DNA of 64,000 nt from Clostridium lacusfryxellense (GTDB lineage Bacteria > Bacillota > Clostridia > Clostridiales > Clostridiaceae): assembly GCF_018861735.1 (NCBI RefSeq), contig NZ_JAHLEB010000010.1, positions 1-64,000 of the forward strand, read 5' to 3'. Positions within the stretch are counted from its first letter, which is position 1, and the number at the start of each line of letters is the position of its first letter. The position numbers and the translations under genes were made by a program. Shown piece by piece: positions 1-8,439 of this stretch. A model generated the notes under the pieces. The model was not told the DNA's origin. It saw only the letters and a list, made by a program, of their open reading frames with translations, and did not search any database.

Positions 1-14
1 TTAAATATAAAAGT

Positions 15-60
15 AAAAAGCATGAGATACCCAAAAATATGGGTATCTCATGCTTTTTCT
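15..60. terminator. Intrinsic terminator-like hairpin
   Basis: An 18-base arm, AAAAAGCATGAGATACCC, is repeated inverted after an 8-base loop and ends in a T run. The A-run on one side and T-run on the other would let it work in both directions. The gene it serves lies outside the window. Confidence 0.75.
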
Positions 61-203
61 GTTCAAACCTAAAAACTTTACTGAAAAAAGAGTGCTTTTT
101 TCAGTGGCCTCTATAAATTAGGGTGCTTTTTTTTATAGATGTAAATTTTATAATGTAATATAATTCGAATTTCGAAAATATACTAAAAAACTGGATTTAG
201 ATA

Positions 204-247
204 AAGGATAAAGTCTACAAATTTTGTAGACTTTATCCTTTATTTTT
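204..247. terminator. Intrinsic terminator-like hairpin
   Basis: Two perfect 19-base arms (AAAGGATAAAGTCTACAAA and its complement) separated by one base are followed by a T-rich run. It is bidirectional in form and insulates the downstream acyltransferase gene from the left. Confidence 0.7.
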
Positions 248-326
248 TAATTTATGTAAATTACTATTTTATTAAAGTAATTAAGTGAATAGTTGTTGTA
301 ATTCTTTTTCGTATATACTATATCAT

Positions 327-355
327 TTGACAATATAACTTATGTATTTTATACT
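327..355 (+). promoter_or_regulatory. Sigma-A-type promoter upstream of the acyltransferase
   Basis: TTGACA at 327-332 and TATACT at 350-355 are separated by exactly 17 bases. This is an almost consensus vegetative promoter. It lies about 190 bases before the ATG at 544, so the transcript would carry a leader of roughly 180 nt. Confidence 0.6.
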
Positions 356-543
356 TACAATGTCAAATTAGGATAAATTATAAGGAAATTAAAATATTTA
401 TGTCAAATAGTCGAATTTTATATTATGATTTCATACCAATACTAGCGTGTTTTCGGGTTATAGTTAATCATACAATTGATTTATTAATTAATTTTTAAAA
501 TGGCTGTACCATTATCAATGTAAATCGACAAAAGGAGAATACA

Positions 544-1671
544 ATGGAGAAAATTGATTATCTTGATTCATGCAAAGGAATAGCGATACTAGGGGTGTTT
601 CTTGTCCATAGTACAATGCTTTTTTCTTTATTTAATATTAGAACACTGCCCTTTTCTATTGAACAATTACTATATACTGGTCGTTTGGGAGTTGCTATTT
701 TCTTTATAATCAGTGGTTACACAATCTTTAGAAGTCTTATGAATAAGACTGTTAGAAAAAATTTCTTCGTAAAATATGCAACAAGAAAATTTTTCAGATT
801 AGCACCACCTTTTTATTGTGTATTATTAGTTGCATATATTTTAAATCTTACAGTAATGCAAAAGGAACTAAACATAACTTATAGTAATATGCTTATGCAC
901 TTTACTTTCCTATATGGATTAGACAAAATTAATGTCAATAATATTTTAAAAGTAGAATGGTTTCCTTTTAACACTTTAGTTTTTTCATTTTTAGTTCTAA
1001 TCCCATATAAGTTAAAAAAATATTTAACAGCTAAAAATTCATTTATATTGTTTGTTATTACTTTACTCATTTCCATAGTATTTAGTTTAAGGATACATTT
1101 TCTATATGTTAGCGAAGCTATTGATGCGACGACATATTCATGGCTATATTTTTCACCAATTAATTGGCTATTCACTTTTTCATCTGGAATATTTATGTTT
1201 TATTTTTTTCAAGATATAAATATTTCTAAAATAAAATTAATAAGAAAGCATTCTAAACTATCAGTGATTTGTATTATAATTTCTATTATAATAATCTCAT
1301 ACTTAAATTTACCTTATGAAAATATTTTAATTAGTTTACTATTCATACTTTTAATTTTTTCACTTCATTCCGTTTGGTTTGTTGATAAAAAATTTAGTTC
1401 TTTCTTTAAATTATTTGATAATAAGCTCTTTAATTATCTTGGTAAAATTAGTTATTCCTTTTATTTAGTCCACTATCTTGTATTAATATATGTAAAAAAG
1501 TATATTAATACTGATATATTTACTACTTCACTGTCTCTTAATTATTTATTATTAGTTCTAATATCATTTAACTTAAGTTTGGTAGTATCATATATTTTAT
1601 ATTCCTTCGTAGAACGTAAACCAACAATATTATTAGAGAATTATGTTTATATGAAATTGAATGTACGCTAA
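544..1671 (+). CDS. Acyltransferase family 3 membrane protein (OafA/YrhL type)
   Basis: This 375-residue integral membrane protein opens with the family signature (MEKIDYLDSCKGIAILGVFLVH), in which the buried histidine near residue 22 is the expected catalytic or acyl-binding residue. About ten hydrophobic segments follow, and a second conserved cluster (SYSFYLVHY) appears near residue 310. Members of this family transfer acetyl or other acyl groups to cell-surface sugars. The start is supported by AAAGGAGA seven to eight bases upstream. The gene is monocistronic, with a strong promoter at 327-355 and a hairpin terminator over its stop codon. The substrate is not predictable, but the neighbouring polysaccharide island suggests a surface glycan. 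Three other members of this family are in the window. Confidence 0.85.
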   Translation: MEKIDYLDSCKGIAILGVFLVHSTMLFSLFNIRTLPFSIEQLLYTGRLGVAIFFIISGYTIFRSLMNKTVRKNFFVKYATRKFFRLAPPFYCVLLVAYILNLTVMQKELNITYSNMLMHFTFLYGLDKINVNNILKVEWFPFNTLVFSFLVLIPYKLKKYLTAKNSFILFVITLLISIVFSLRIHFLYVSEAIDATTYSWLYFSPINWLFTFSSGIFMFYFFQDINISKIKLIRKHSKLSVICIIISIIIISYLNLPYENILISLLFILLIFSLHSVWFVDKKFSSFFKLFDNKLFNYLGKISYSFYLVHYLVLIYVKKYINTDIFTTSLSLNYLLLVLISFNLSLVVSYILYSFVERKPTILLENYVYMKLNVR

Positions 1672-1690
1672 GTACATTCAATTTTTATTT
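1656..1690 (+). terminator. Intrinsic terminator of the acyltransferase gene
   Basis: ATTGAATGTAC and its inverted copy flank a 5-base loop that contains the TAA stop codon, and a T-rich tract follows. The stem therefore starts inside the coding region. Confidence 0.75.
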
Positions 1691-1717
1691 CAGAATATTT
1701 TCAGTAATGAATTACCA

Positions 1718-1746
1718 TTGAAGCCTAGTGCATACTATAGTATAAT
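1718..1746 (+). promoter_or_regulatory. Promoter of the beta-helix protein gene
   Basis: TTGAAG at 1718-1723 and a perfect TATAAT at 1741-1746 are 17 bases apart. The ATG at 1792 lies about 40 bases beyond the expected transcript start. Confidence 0.65.
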
Positions 1747-1791
1747 TTAGGTTATAGCAAATTTAATAATAAGGATATAAAGGGTGAATAT

Positions 1792-3129
1792 ATGAGTTTT
1801 CTAAAAAATAAAATAACAATAATTATGATGATATCAATATTAATTATAATATCGATTTTTACGTTTTCAATTATTAACAAACCAAAAAAACCAGCGGTTC
1901 AAGACATTAAGAAAAGTGATGTTCAAAAATACTCATTAGACATAACTGGAAAAACAGACACTTCGGCGGGATTTCAAAAAATGGTAGATTCCTATCCTAG
2001 TGGAAGTACAATAGAATTACCAGAGGGTATTTATACTTTTAACAATACTATTAAATTAAAAGATGGAATAAAATTAATTGGCGAAGCCGATGTTGTAATT
2101 AAAGGAACTGGCAAAAACACTTTATTTAATCTAGGTAATAATAACAGCTTTCAAGGAATAGAATTTCAAAGTTGTGGTACAGCTTTAAGTATTACACATA
2201 AAAAAGGACTTAAGGTATCAAACTGCAGATTCACAAATAAAATTGATTTTGCAGCAATTAATTATTCTGGGGCAACCGATAGCTTAATTACAAATTCATT
2301 TTTCTACGATATTCGCAAATATGGAGTACTAATAGATAATGATAGTTCTAACATTACAATTGATAACAATAAGTTTGATAACGCTAAAGTTTTTGGTGGT
2401 TATGAAAAAGAACAAATAAGCGGTCATGTTTACAGTTTAAATGGTTCAAAAATTAAAGTAACAAATAATATTTTAAAAAACAGCGGTGGGCAAGGTGTAA
2501 TATTTGCTTATAATTCAACCACTGGAAAAGGTACCACTGATTCCCTTGCAAGCAATAATCAATGCGAAGGAAATGGTCAAGAAGGTGCTACAATCTATGG
2601 AGGAAGCAAGAAGGTCACAAGTTCTAATTCTCTTATAGGCAACACTTGTAAAAACAACAGATTTAATCAAATAGAGATATGGGAATCTAATAATAATATT
2701 GTTAAAGACAACGTGGTAGAAGAATCAGTGGCTGGCGTTGGTAATTTAGGAGCAATATGTCTGTTTCATACAACAGGAACGACTGTTACAGGAAACAAAG
2801 TATTATCAGCGCAGAATAATGGCATTGAAATAACTGCCGGAAGCTACAAATGTATAATAACAGATAACACTATACAAAATACAAATGGCAAAAATGATAC
2901 TAATTCTGTTCAAAAAGGTAATGGAATATTACTTGACTCAAATGGTAAATCACAACCTCAATATATAACAATTAAAAATAATAAGATTAGCTCAAGTGGT
3001 GAATCTATAGCTAAGAGTGGTATTTATTCGACATCTAATACCAATCAAAACAACAAGATAGATAGTAATTCAATAACAGGTTTCAAGATTGGACTTCATG
3101 AATATGCTAGAATGACAATCGCAAAATAA
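1792..3129 (+). CDS. Secreted right-handed parallel beta-helix protein
   Basis: This 445-residue protein starts with a short basic stretch and one hydrophobic segment (about residues 8-28) that could be a signal peptide or membrane anchor. The rest is a series of short repeats rich in Asn, Gly, Ile and Val, with ladder-like NN and TGN steps and phrases such as GNGILLDSNG. That pattern is typical of pectate-lyase-like and NosD/CASH beta-helices. Such folds bind, cleave or epimerise polysaccharides, so a role on the cell-surface polymer is plausible but unproven, because no catalytic residues can be assigned. It has its own promoter at 1718-1746 and converges on the minus-strand operon. Confidence 0.8.
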   Translation: MSFLKNKITIIMMISILIIISIFTFSIINKPKKPAVQDIKKSDVQKYSLDITGKTDTSAGFQKMVDSYPSGSTIELPEGIYTFNNTIKLKDGIKLIGEADVVIKGTGKNTLFNLGNNNSFQGIEFQSCGTALSITHKKGLKVSNCRFTNKIDFAAINYSGATDSLITNSFFYDIRKYGVLIDNDSSNITIDNNKFDNAKVFGGYEKEQISGHVYSLNGSKIKVTNNILKNSGGQGVIFAYNSTTGKGTTDSLASNNQCEGNGQEGATIYGGSKKVTSSNSLIGNTCKNNRFNQIEIWESNNNIVKDNVVEESVAGVGNLGAICLFHTTGTTVTGNKVLSAQNNGIEITAGSYKCIITDNTIQNTNGKNDTNSVQKGNGILLDSNGKSQPQYITIKNNKISSSGESIAKSGIYSTSNTNQNNKIDSNSITGFKIGLHEYARMTIAK

Positions 3130-3197
3130 AAAAATCTTTTAGCCGACAGGCTTGCAATACGTGCATCATCTTTAATTTAATATTCACAAACACAAAA

Positions 3198-3228
3198 AAA
3201 AGAGATAATTTATTAAATTATCTCTTTT
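3198..3228. terminator. Bidirectional terminator ending the first polysaccharide operon
   Basis: Perfect 15-base arms (AAAAGAGATAATTTA and its complement) are separated by one base. On the minus strand the stem overlaps the stop codon of the polymerase gene and runs into eight T residues. On the plus strand it could also stop readthrough from the beta-helix gene. Confidence 0.8.
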
Positions 3229-4424
3229 CTTATGTCTAAATTATCTTCTAACTCAATTTGTTCAGGTGTCCATTGACTTAGTATTAATCCATACACAATC
3301 CAATTTACTGGATTGGTAAAGTAACCTCCATAAATCTGATATAAAAAACTAAATAACAGAAGATTTGCCAATAACATATTTTTTTTAAAGATAACATTAA
3401 TTGTTAAAAATACAATTAATATAAGCAAATATACTATTCCAAACACTCCACCTTCTGCAATTAAGTATGGAAATGAGGCTGCTACTACAGCTGTCATTCC
3501 AGTTGATTTGAAGATCTTCCTTGTTCTATCTGTATTCAGGTTACCAAGCCCTACTCCGACCCCGTTAGTCTTAGTTATAGCAGTACTCGTAAATTTTTGA
3601 GTAACATTTACCCTATAACTATTGGAAGAATCTTTTCCATTTAACGTATCAACTGTTCTCATATACATCGATGACTTAGTAACAATAAAAAATATTATTG
3701 TCAAAGTGAATATTATTGTTAATCCATATCCAACTAAAATGTTTTTAAAATTCACATTCATTATTAGAATTACAAATGATACGAATCCTATAGTTCCAAA
3801 CAACATTACTGAAGATCCGTAAGCTCCAGATAATGCCAATAAAAATATGGTATCTATCATATATATTATATACTTAACTCTTACTTTCCTAACTTTTTCT
3901 TTAATAATTAAATACATTAATATAATTATTATAAAAGATAAGTGAAATCCTAATTCACTAGGCTCTATATAAAATAAATTTAGTCTTACAAGGCTATATT
4001 TATTTATAGTATCATGCAGCCTCCATAAATACTCATTGCTCTTAAATAAAAAGGCAATAGGTGTAAGAATTAAGTATATTCTACATACATAATCAACAAA
4101 CTTCTTAATTTTAAAATCATGTATTTTGCCACATGCAAGAACCATTAATGAAATGCATATAGTAATTTTAGAAATATTAACCAACAGTTTTTGCATCTCC
4201 AGATTTTCTATAATGATTCCTTGAAGGATTCCATAACATACTATAGGCAACGCGCATAGTATTAAGAGCGAAATATCTCTTTTTCTTTTAAAGATAATAA
4301 AAATTATCCCTAGCATTCCTAGAGCATAAAAAAGATCCAAATTGCCAGTTAAAGTTTTACTGACAAATGGTAAATTGGCAAACATCTGATGAAAGCAATA
4401 TAGCAATGCCATTAATATTTCCAT
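3213..4424 (-). CDS. Wzy-like polysaccharide polymerase (polytopic membrane protein)
   Basis: The protein is 403 residues long and almost entirely hydrophobic, with about ten to twelve predicted membrane segments and one larger soluble loop (about residues 255-310, rich in Asn, Thr and Gly). This is the topology of Wzy polymerases, which join flipped, undecaprenyl-linked repeat units outside the membrane. Wzy proteins diverge too much for firm motif assignment, so the call rests on topology and on position as the last gene of an operon with its own flippase (11545-13056) and CpsC/CpsD pair. An ideal AGGAGGT precedes the ATG, and the gap to the upstream GT4 is 4 bases. Confidence 0.7.
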   Translation of the reverse strand: MEILMALLYCFHQMFANLPFVSKTLTGNLDLFYALGMLGIIFIIFKRKRDISLLILCALPIVCYGILQGIIIENLEMQKLLVNISKITICISLMVLACGKIHDFKIKKFVDYVCRIYLILTPIAFLFKSNEYLWRLHDTINKYSLVRLNLFYIEPSELGFHLSFIIIILMYLIIKEKVRKVRVKYIIYMIDTIFLLALSGAYGSSVMLFGTIGFVSFVILIMNVNFKNILVGYGLTIIFTLTIIFFIVTKSSMYMRTVDTLNGKDSSNSYRVNVTQKFTSTAITKTNGVGVGLGNLNTDRTRKIFKSTGMTAVVAASFPYLIAEGGVFGIVYLLILIVFLTINVIFKKNMLLANLLLFSFLYQIYGGYFTNPVNWIVYGLILSQWTPEQIELEDNLDIRKEII

Positions 4425-4428
4425 TAAA

Positions 4429-5841
4429 TCACCTCCTGTACAACTCCATTACATCCTGAGTGTGCTTTTCCATTGTATAAATACTTGGCAGCTCAATTAT
4501 ATTTTGATTAATATATGATAATCTTTCTCTGTCCTTTATTATAGACTGCAAATTATTATATAATTCATCTTCACTTGCTTTGATTATGATACCAGTTACG
4601 CCAGGATTTATCATATCCTTAAACCCTACTAGATCTGTTATAATTACGGGTACTCCATAAGAAAATGCCTCTAGAGCTATATATCCAAATGTCTCATACC
4701 AAATGCTCGGCACTATCAATACATCCGTATTCTTAAATATGTTCTCTAATTGGGTATAATCATAAGTTCCCTTAATCTCTACTTTCTTCATAAAATGATT
4801 TGTATCTATGTTTACGTTTTTTCCATAAACATCTAAATTCCAATTATTAATATCATTTTTTAATAATTTTTTAAGTACATCTAATAGAAAGTATAAACCT
4901 TTATATTTTTCTATGGATCCGATATATGTTATTTTTAAAGGCTTTTCAGCATTATAATTCTTTTTTATTCTACTATCCTTTATATTTGAATGAGTAATAT
5001 TAAGTACTCTGCTATTTTCTTTTTTTATGTATTTCTCATATGCATACTTAGAAACCGAGCTGTTATAATGAATAAAATCTATATTATTTAAGATGTCTAT
5101 GTAGTATTTTCTTAAGGTCACATAACCCAGCGCAGATTGATTAGAGTTTTTGTTTATACTAGCATTAATTTTATTATCGTCTTTTTCTTCTATTTGCTTC
5201 TGATCTGGTTTAGTTAGGTCTTTATTTTTCTTTATAATTAAACTCTGTTTATATGCTCTTAATTTTTTTAGAATGGGACTGTTTTTTAAAATCCTATAAG
5301 TCTTTGATTGCATTAAAGTAACTAGTGAATTACTGTAACCATTTGCGTTACATGTTATGCAGTTTTTCCCATTGTTATAATCGGTACATATTTCCCCTTG
5401 CAAATCAATAAGATTAACTTTGGGGCATATTCCGAAATAATCATGAGATGTAAATATGGTTTTTATATTTAACTTCTGCGCAGCTGTAATCAGCTCTTTA
5501 TTTAGTCCCATCAATGTATGAACATGTATAACCTCTACATCTAATCCCTTTAAAAAATCAATGTAGATATTTATATCTACATTTTTTAAGTAGTCTCGAG
5601 GACTTGGTATTCCACTTAATAGTGGAATAGAGATTGGATTTAATAACTCATATACTGTGATCTTCTTAAAAGTTGTATCTTTATCAATGTGTTGCTTTTT
5701 ATTAAGTGAATAATGCCCTGGATATAACAATGACACTTCATCACCATTTTCAACTTGGTTTGACATAAGATCTACAGAGTATTTAGTTAATCCTCCTGTT
5801 CGAAATGGCGGTAACCCTAGAGAATAATGTAATATCTTAAT
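4429..5841 (-). CDS. Glycosyltransferase family 4, apparently started by an ATT codon
   Basis: This GT-B type glycosyltransferase has the family C-terminal block (ALEAFSYGVPVIITDLVG) with the EX7E-like donor site near its end. The first ATG in frame (5766) would miss the N-terminal strand and the glycine loop. Reading upstream without a stop gives IKILHYSLGLPPFRTGGL, the usual GT4 opening, and this begins at an ATT codon (5841). A perfect AGGAGGT lies 8 bases before that ATT, while the ATG at 5766 has no properly spaced site. The full product would be about 470 residues. A long insertion (about residues 150-230) carries four cysteines in a CX2C-like arrangement and a lysine-rich stretch. It is cytoplasmic and probably adds one sugar to the repeat unit. 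Confidence 0.75.
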   Translation of the reverse strand: MKILHYSLGLPPFRTGGLTKYSVDLMSNQVENGDEVSLLYPGHYSLNKKQHIDKDTTFKKITVYELLNPISIPLLSGIPSPRDYLKNVDINIYIDFLKGLDVEVIHVHTLMGLNKELITAAQKLNIKTIFTSHDYFGICPKVNLIDLQGEICTDYNNGKNCITCNANGYSNSLVTLMQSKTYRILKNSPILKKLRAYKQSLIIKKNKDLTKPDQKQIEEKDDNKINASINKNSNQSALGYVTLRKYYIDILNNIDFIHYNSSVSKYAYEKYIKKENSRVLNITHSNIKDSRIKKNYNAEKPLKITYIGSIEKYKGLYFLLDVLKKLLKNDINNWNLDVYGKNVNIDTNHFMKKVEIKGTYDYTQLENIFKNTDVLIVPSIWYETFGYIALEAFSYGVPVIITDLVGFKDMINPGVTGIIIKASEDELYNNLQSIIKDRERLSYINQNIIELPSIYTMEKHTQDVMELYRR

Positions 5842-5860
5842 AAGGTAACACCTCCTTTAT

Positions 5861-7012
5861 CTATAAGAAAAGTTCTTCATAATCATCTACTATCTTGTCC
5901 CAAGAATAAAACTTTTTAATAATATTTGTAGATGTTTGGGATATCTTTTCAGTCTCAGCTTTTTTCAAATGTTCAGCATCGTCTATTGTAGATGATAAAT
6001 CACCATCTTCTTTATTAAAATATAGTGCCCCATTTTTTCCAACTTCCTTATTAAAACTAACATCCAAGAGTAAATTAATATCTGTACTTGACATCGCTTC
6101 AAGTAGTGAAGGATTTGTTCCTCCTACTGAATGTCCATGAATATATGCAAATGCTTCTTCTCTTATTTTTTTAAGAAGTTCACTATTATATACAGTTCCC
6201 ACAAACTTTATTCTCTTATCACTTGTAAAGTTAGTCTCCTTTAGCAACTTCTCATAAAACTTGTTTTTCTTTACGTTTGTAATTATAACTAGATCTTTAT
6301 CAACATCAGACTTCATAAATTCTCTTATCATAGTCTCAAAATTATTCTCAGGTACAAACCTTCCAACTATTAAGTAGAATTCTTTTTTCTTAATTGAAAA
6401 TTTATCAAGCCAATTAGTTATTGCCTTGTCTTTTCCATCTAACTTAGATTTGGCAAGTTCAGCCCCATAAGCTATAAATGTAGTCTTAGGATTATAATTC
6501 ATATACTCTGTTTGTATGTACTCCTCTATACCTCTTGAATCACATACTTGTAAATCTGAATTTTTAACCATCAACTTCTCTGAATATTTCCAGTAAGCCC
6601 TTATTGGCATAATCCATTTGCTTCTTTTCCATTCATGTCCATCAGGATTTATGTAAAGACTTATTCCTAGATCTTTTAACTTTTTCTTATAAAATGCTAA
6701 GAATGGTCCTATGCGACAGGCAAGAACAAGAATTGTAGTATCACGTAATTTGTTTTCTTCAATGTATTTTATAGATTTACTTAGCGCTTGTAAATCATAC
6801 AACACTGCTTTAGCTGGTCCTATATTTTTTACATTAACATTAAAACATCTTGCTTTATTAAAATAAAATTCTTCGTCATCTTCAGCCATACAAGATACAT
6901 GGTACATAATATCCTTACTTTTTTTATAAAGTGTTAACTTCTCTACAAAAGTTTCAAAACCACCATATTTAGCTGGTATTCCTTTAGAACCTATTATGAA
7001 TATATTTGTCAT
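5861..7012 (-). CDS. DUF1972-GT4 glycosyltransferase, rhamnosyltransferase-like (WchF/Cps2T type)
   Basis: The first 25 residues (IIGSKGIPAKYGGFETFVEK) match the N-terminal DUF1972 signature found in pneumococcal Cps2T/WchF-type rhamnosyltransferases. A GT4 C-terminal half follows, with a typical HGHSVGGTNPSLLEAM donor-binding segment at about residues 293-308. Length (383 residues) is normal for the family. In characterised relatives the enzyme adds L-rhamnose as the second sugar of a capsule repeat. Whether rhamnose is the donor here is uncertain, because only rfbA and rfbB of the dTDP-rhamnose pathway are in the window. The gene follows cpsD by about 50 bases. Confidence 0.8.
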   Translation of the reverse strand: MTNIFIIGSKGIPAKYGGFETFVEKLTLYKKSKDIMYHVSCMAEDDEEFYFNKARCFNVNVKNIGPAKAVLYDLQALSKSIKYIEENKLRDTTILVLACRIGPFLAFYKKKLKDLGISLYINPDGHEWKRSKWIMPIRAYWKYSEKLMVKNSDLQVCDSRGIEEYIQTEYMNYNPKTTFIAYGAELAKSKLDGKDKAITNWLDKFSIKKKEFYLIVGRFVPENNFETMIREFMKSDVDKDLVIITNVKKNKFYEKLLKETNFTSDKRIKFVGTVYNSELLKKIREEAFAYIHGHSVGGTNPSLLEAMSSTDINLLLDVSFNKEVGKNGALYFNKEDGDLSSTIDDAEHLKKAETEKISQTSTNIIKKFYSWDKIVDDYEELFL

Positions 7013-7063
7013 CTGTTTACACCCCTATTTTGTTTTTGTAATATTTCCATCTCTAATTCCTTA

Positions 7064-7693
7064 TTATTTAGTTTGATTTATAAAAACACCTATAATATTG
7101 GCATTAGCTTTATTTAAAATTTCTTTAGCTTTTATTGCTGTTTTTCTTTCTGTATCGCCATGCTTTACCACAAGTACACAACCATCAACGTCTTTTGACA
7201 AAGCCTGTGCATCCACGCCCGATGTAAGTGGTGAAGTATCCATAATTATATAATCAAAATCTTTTTTTAACGCTGATAAAAATTTTTTAAAATTTTCTGA
7301 AACAAGAAGCTGCGCATAATTTAATGACGTTGGGCCAGAAGTCACTATAGATAAACACTTTTGCTTAGTAGTTCTAACTGCAACTTCAAACTTAATATCT
7401 CCTGAGAGAAAATTAACAAGTCCTTTATCATTCGATAAGTTAAACATATTGTGGATCTGCGAATTCCTTTGATCACAATCTACAAGTACAGTTTTTTTAC
7501 CACTTTGCGCTAAGACCAAAGAAAGATATGCTGCTGTAGTAGACCTACCTTCACCTTTTTCTGCACTAGATATCATAATAACTTTACTTTCCTCATCAGG
7601 ACATAGGAACTGTATATTTGCCTTTAATTTATAAAATGCTTTAGTGTTAATTGTATCTAAATTAAGGTTTTCTATGTGGTTTGTTTTCTCCAT
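7064..7693 (-). CDS. CpsD/CapB-like bacterial tyrosine kinase, shortened and with altered P-loop
   Basis: The 209-residue protein has the BY-kinase layout: Walker A at residues 44-51, Walker A' with VDCD at 71-74, and Walker B around the MDTSP at 151-155. Two features depart from the family. The Walker A lysine is an arginine (AEKGEGRS, R50, codon AGG), and there is no C-terminal tyrosine cluster, the last tyrosine being residue 148. In capsule systems CpsD pairs with the membrane activator CpsC to set chain length and couple synthesis to the cell cycle through autophosphorylation. Here it lies directly after the CpsC-like gene (27-base gap), so the pairing is clear, but kinase activity is doubtful. 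No CpsB phosphatase gene is nearby. Confidence 0.85.
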   Translation of the reverse strand: MEKTNHIENLNLDTINTKAFYKLKANIQFLCPDEESKVIMISSAEKGEGRSTTAAYLSLVLAQSGKKTVLVDCDQRNSQIHNMFNLSNDKGLVNFLSGDIKFEVAVRTTKQKCLSIVTSGPTSLNYAQLLVSENFKKFLSALKKDFDYIIMDTSPLTSGVDAQALSKDVDGCVLVVKHGDTERKTAIKAKEILNKANANIIGVFINQTK

Positions 7694-7720
7694 TAAATAC
7701 CACTCCTCTCTAAAATGTCG

Positions 7721-8389
7721 TTATATTTTTTTTCCTTTTCTTTTAGGCAAGGTTCCGATAACATCAAGCTCCAAGTATTTCTCTACATCATCTTTAGTTC
7801 TAATTTTCTCATCGAAAAATCCTCTAAAGGTTACAATAAATACTGAAAGAAATAGTCCTAGTAAAAATGCCAATACTACATTTCTAATTTTAAATGTACT
7901 ATTTTGAATGCCATTTTGGACTGAATCCTCCATAATATTCACTGCTTCTGTAGGATATATTCTTACAACTTCATTTGTAAAAGCCACGTTAACAGCGCTT
8001 GCTATCTCCATGGACTTTTTTTGTGTGTCTCCCGTAGCTGTGATTATAATTATAGGAGCACCATCTGATACCGTAATTTCATAACTATTTTTCACTTCTA
8101 AAGCAGATAAAGCTCCTTTTGAAGCAGCACTAATGTTCTTTGCAATAGTACTGGAATTTGCAATAGTCTCATATGTACCAATTGTAACTGTTGATTTGGC
8201 TATATCTTCCTTTTTACCTATTACAAGGCTTGTTATGGTTTGGTAACTCGCTTTCGAGCTTTTCATTGTATAATAACTAACTGATATTGCTGTAAATGTT
8301 AGTAACAATGTAATCAGTAGTATTATCCATTTACCTCTTTTTATTACATTTATAAACTCTCTGTAGTCTACAGTATTTTCCTTGTTCAT
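7721..8389 (-). CDS. CpsC/CapA-like Wzz-family chain-length regulator
   Basis: This 222-residue protein has the Wzz fold order: a short cytoplasmic N-terminus, a membrane helix at about residues 19-41, an extracytoplasmic segment with coiled character, and a second membrane helix at about residues 167-187. A basic C-terminal tail follows and would contact the partner kinase. Gram-positive members activate the adjacent CpsD kinase and control polymer length. It sits immediately before cpsD in transcription order. Unusually, the pair lies in the last third of the operon instead of at its head. Confidence 0.88.
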   Translation of the reverse strand: MNKENTVDYREFINVIKRGKWIILLITLLLTFTAISVSYYTMKSSKASYQTITSLVIGKKEDIAKSTVTIGTYETIANSSTIAKNISAASKGALSALEVKNSYEITVSDGAPIIIITATGDTQKKSMEIASAVNVAFTNEVVRIYPTEAVNIMEDSVQNGIQNSTFKIRNVVLAFLLGLFLSVFIVTFRGFFDEKIRTKDDVEKYLELDVIGTLPKRKGKKI

Positions 8390-8408
8390 ATTAATACCTC
8401 CGTGGTAA

Positions 8409-8439
8409 TTTATAATCCGATTTAGTGCTTTATAATCCG
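8409..8439. repeat. Two direct copies of an 11-base unit across a stop codon
   Basis: TTTATAATCCG occurs at 8409-8419 and again at 8429-8439, a 20-base period. The second copy contains the stop codon and last two codons of the upstream GT2 gene, and the first fills the gap before the CpsC-like gene. Confidence 0.7.

Larger units (their letters stand above)
1..543. other. Gene-free left edge with stacked hairpins and a promoter
   Basis: I see no credible reading frame here. The stretch holds two strong inverted repeats (about 15-60 and 204-242), a weaker hairpin at about 80-104, and a promoter-like pair at 327-355 reading towards the acyltransferase gene. The hairpins probably end transcription from a gene to the left of the window. 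The remaining sequence is very AT-rich and shows nothing I can name. Confidence 0.6.
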
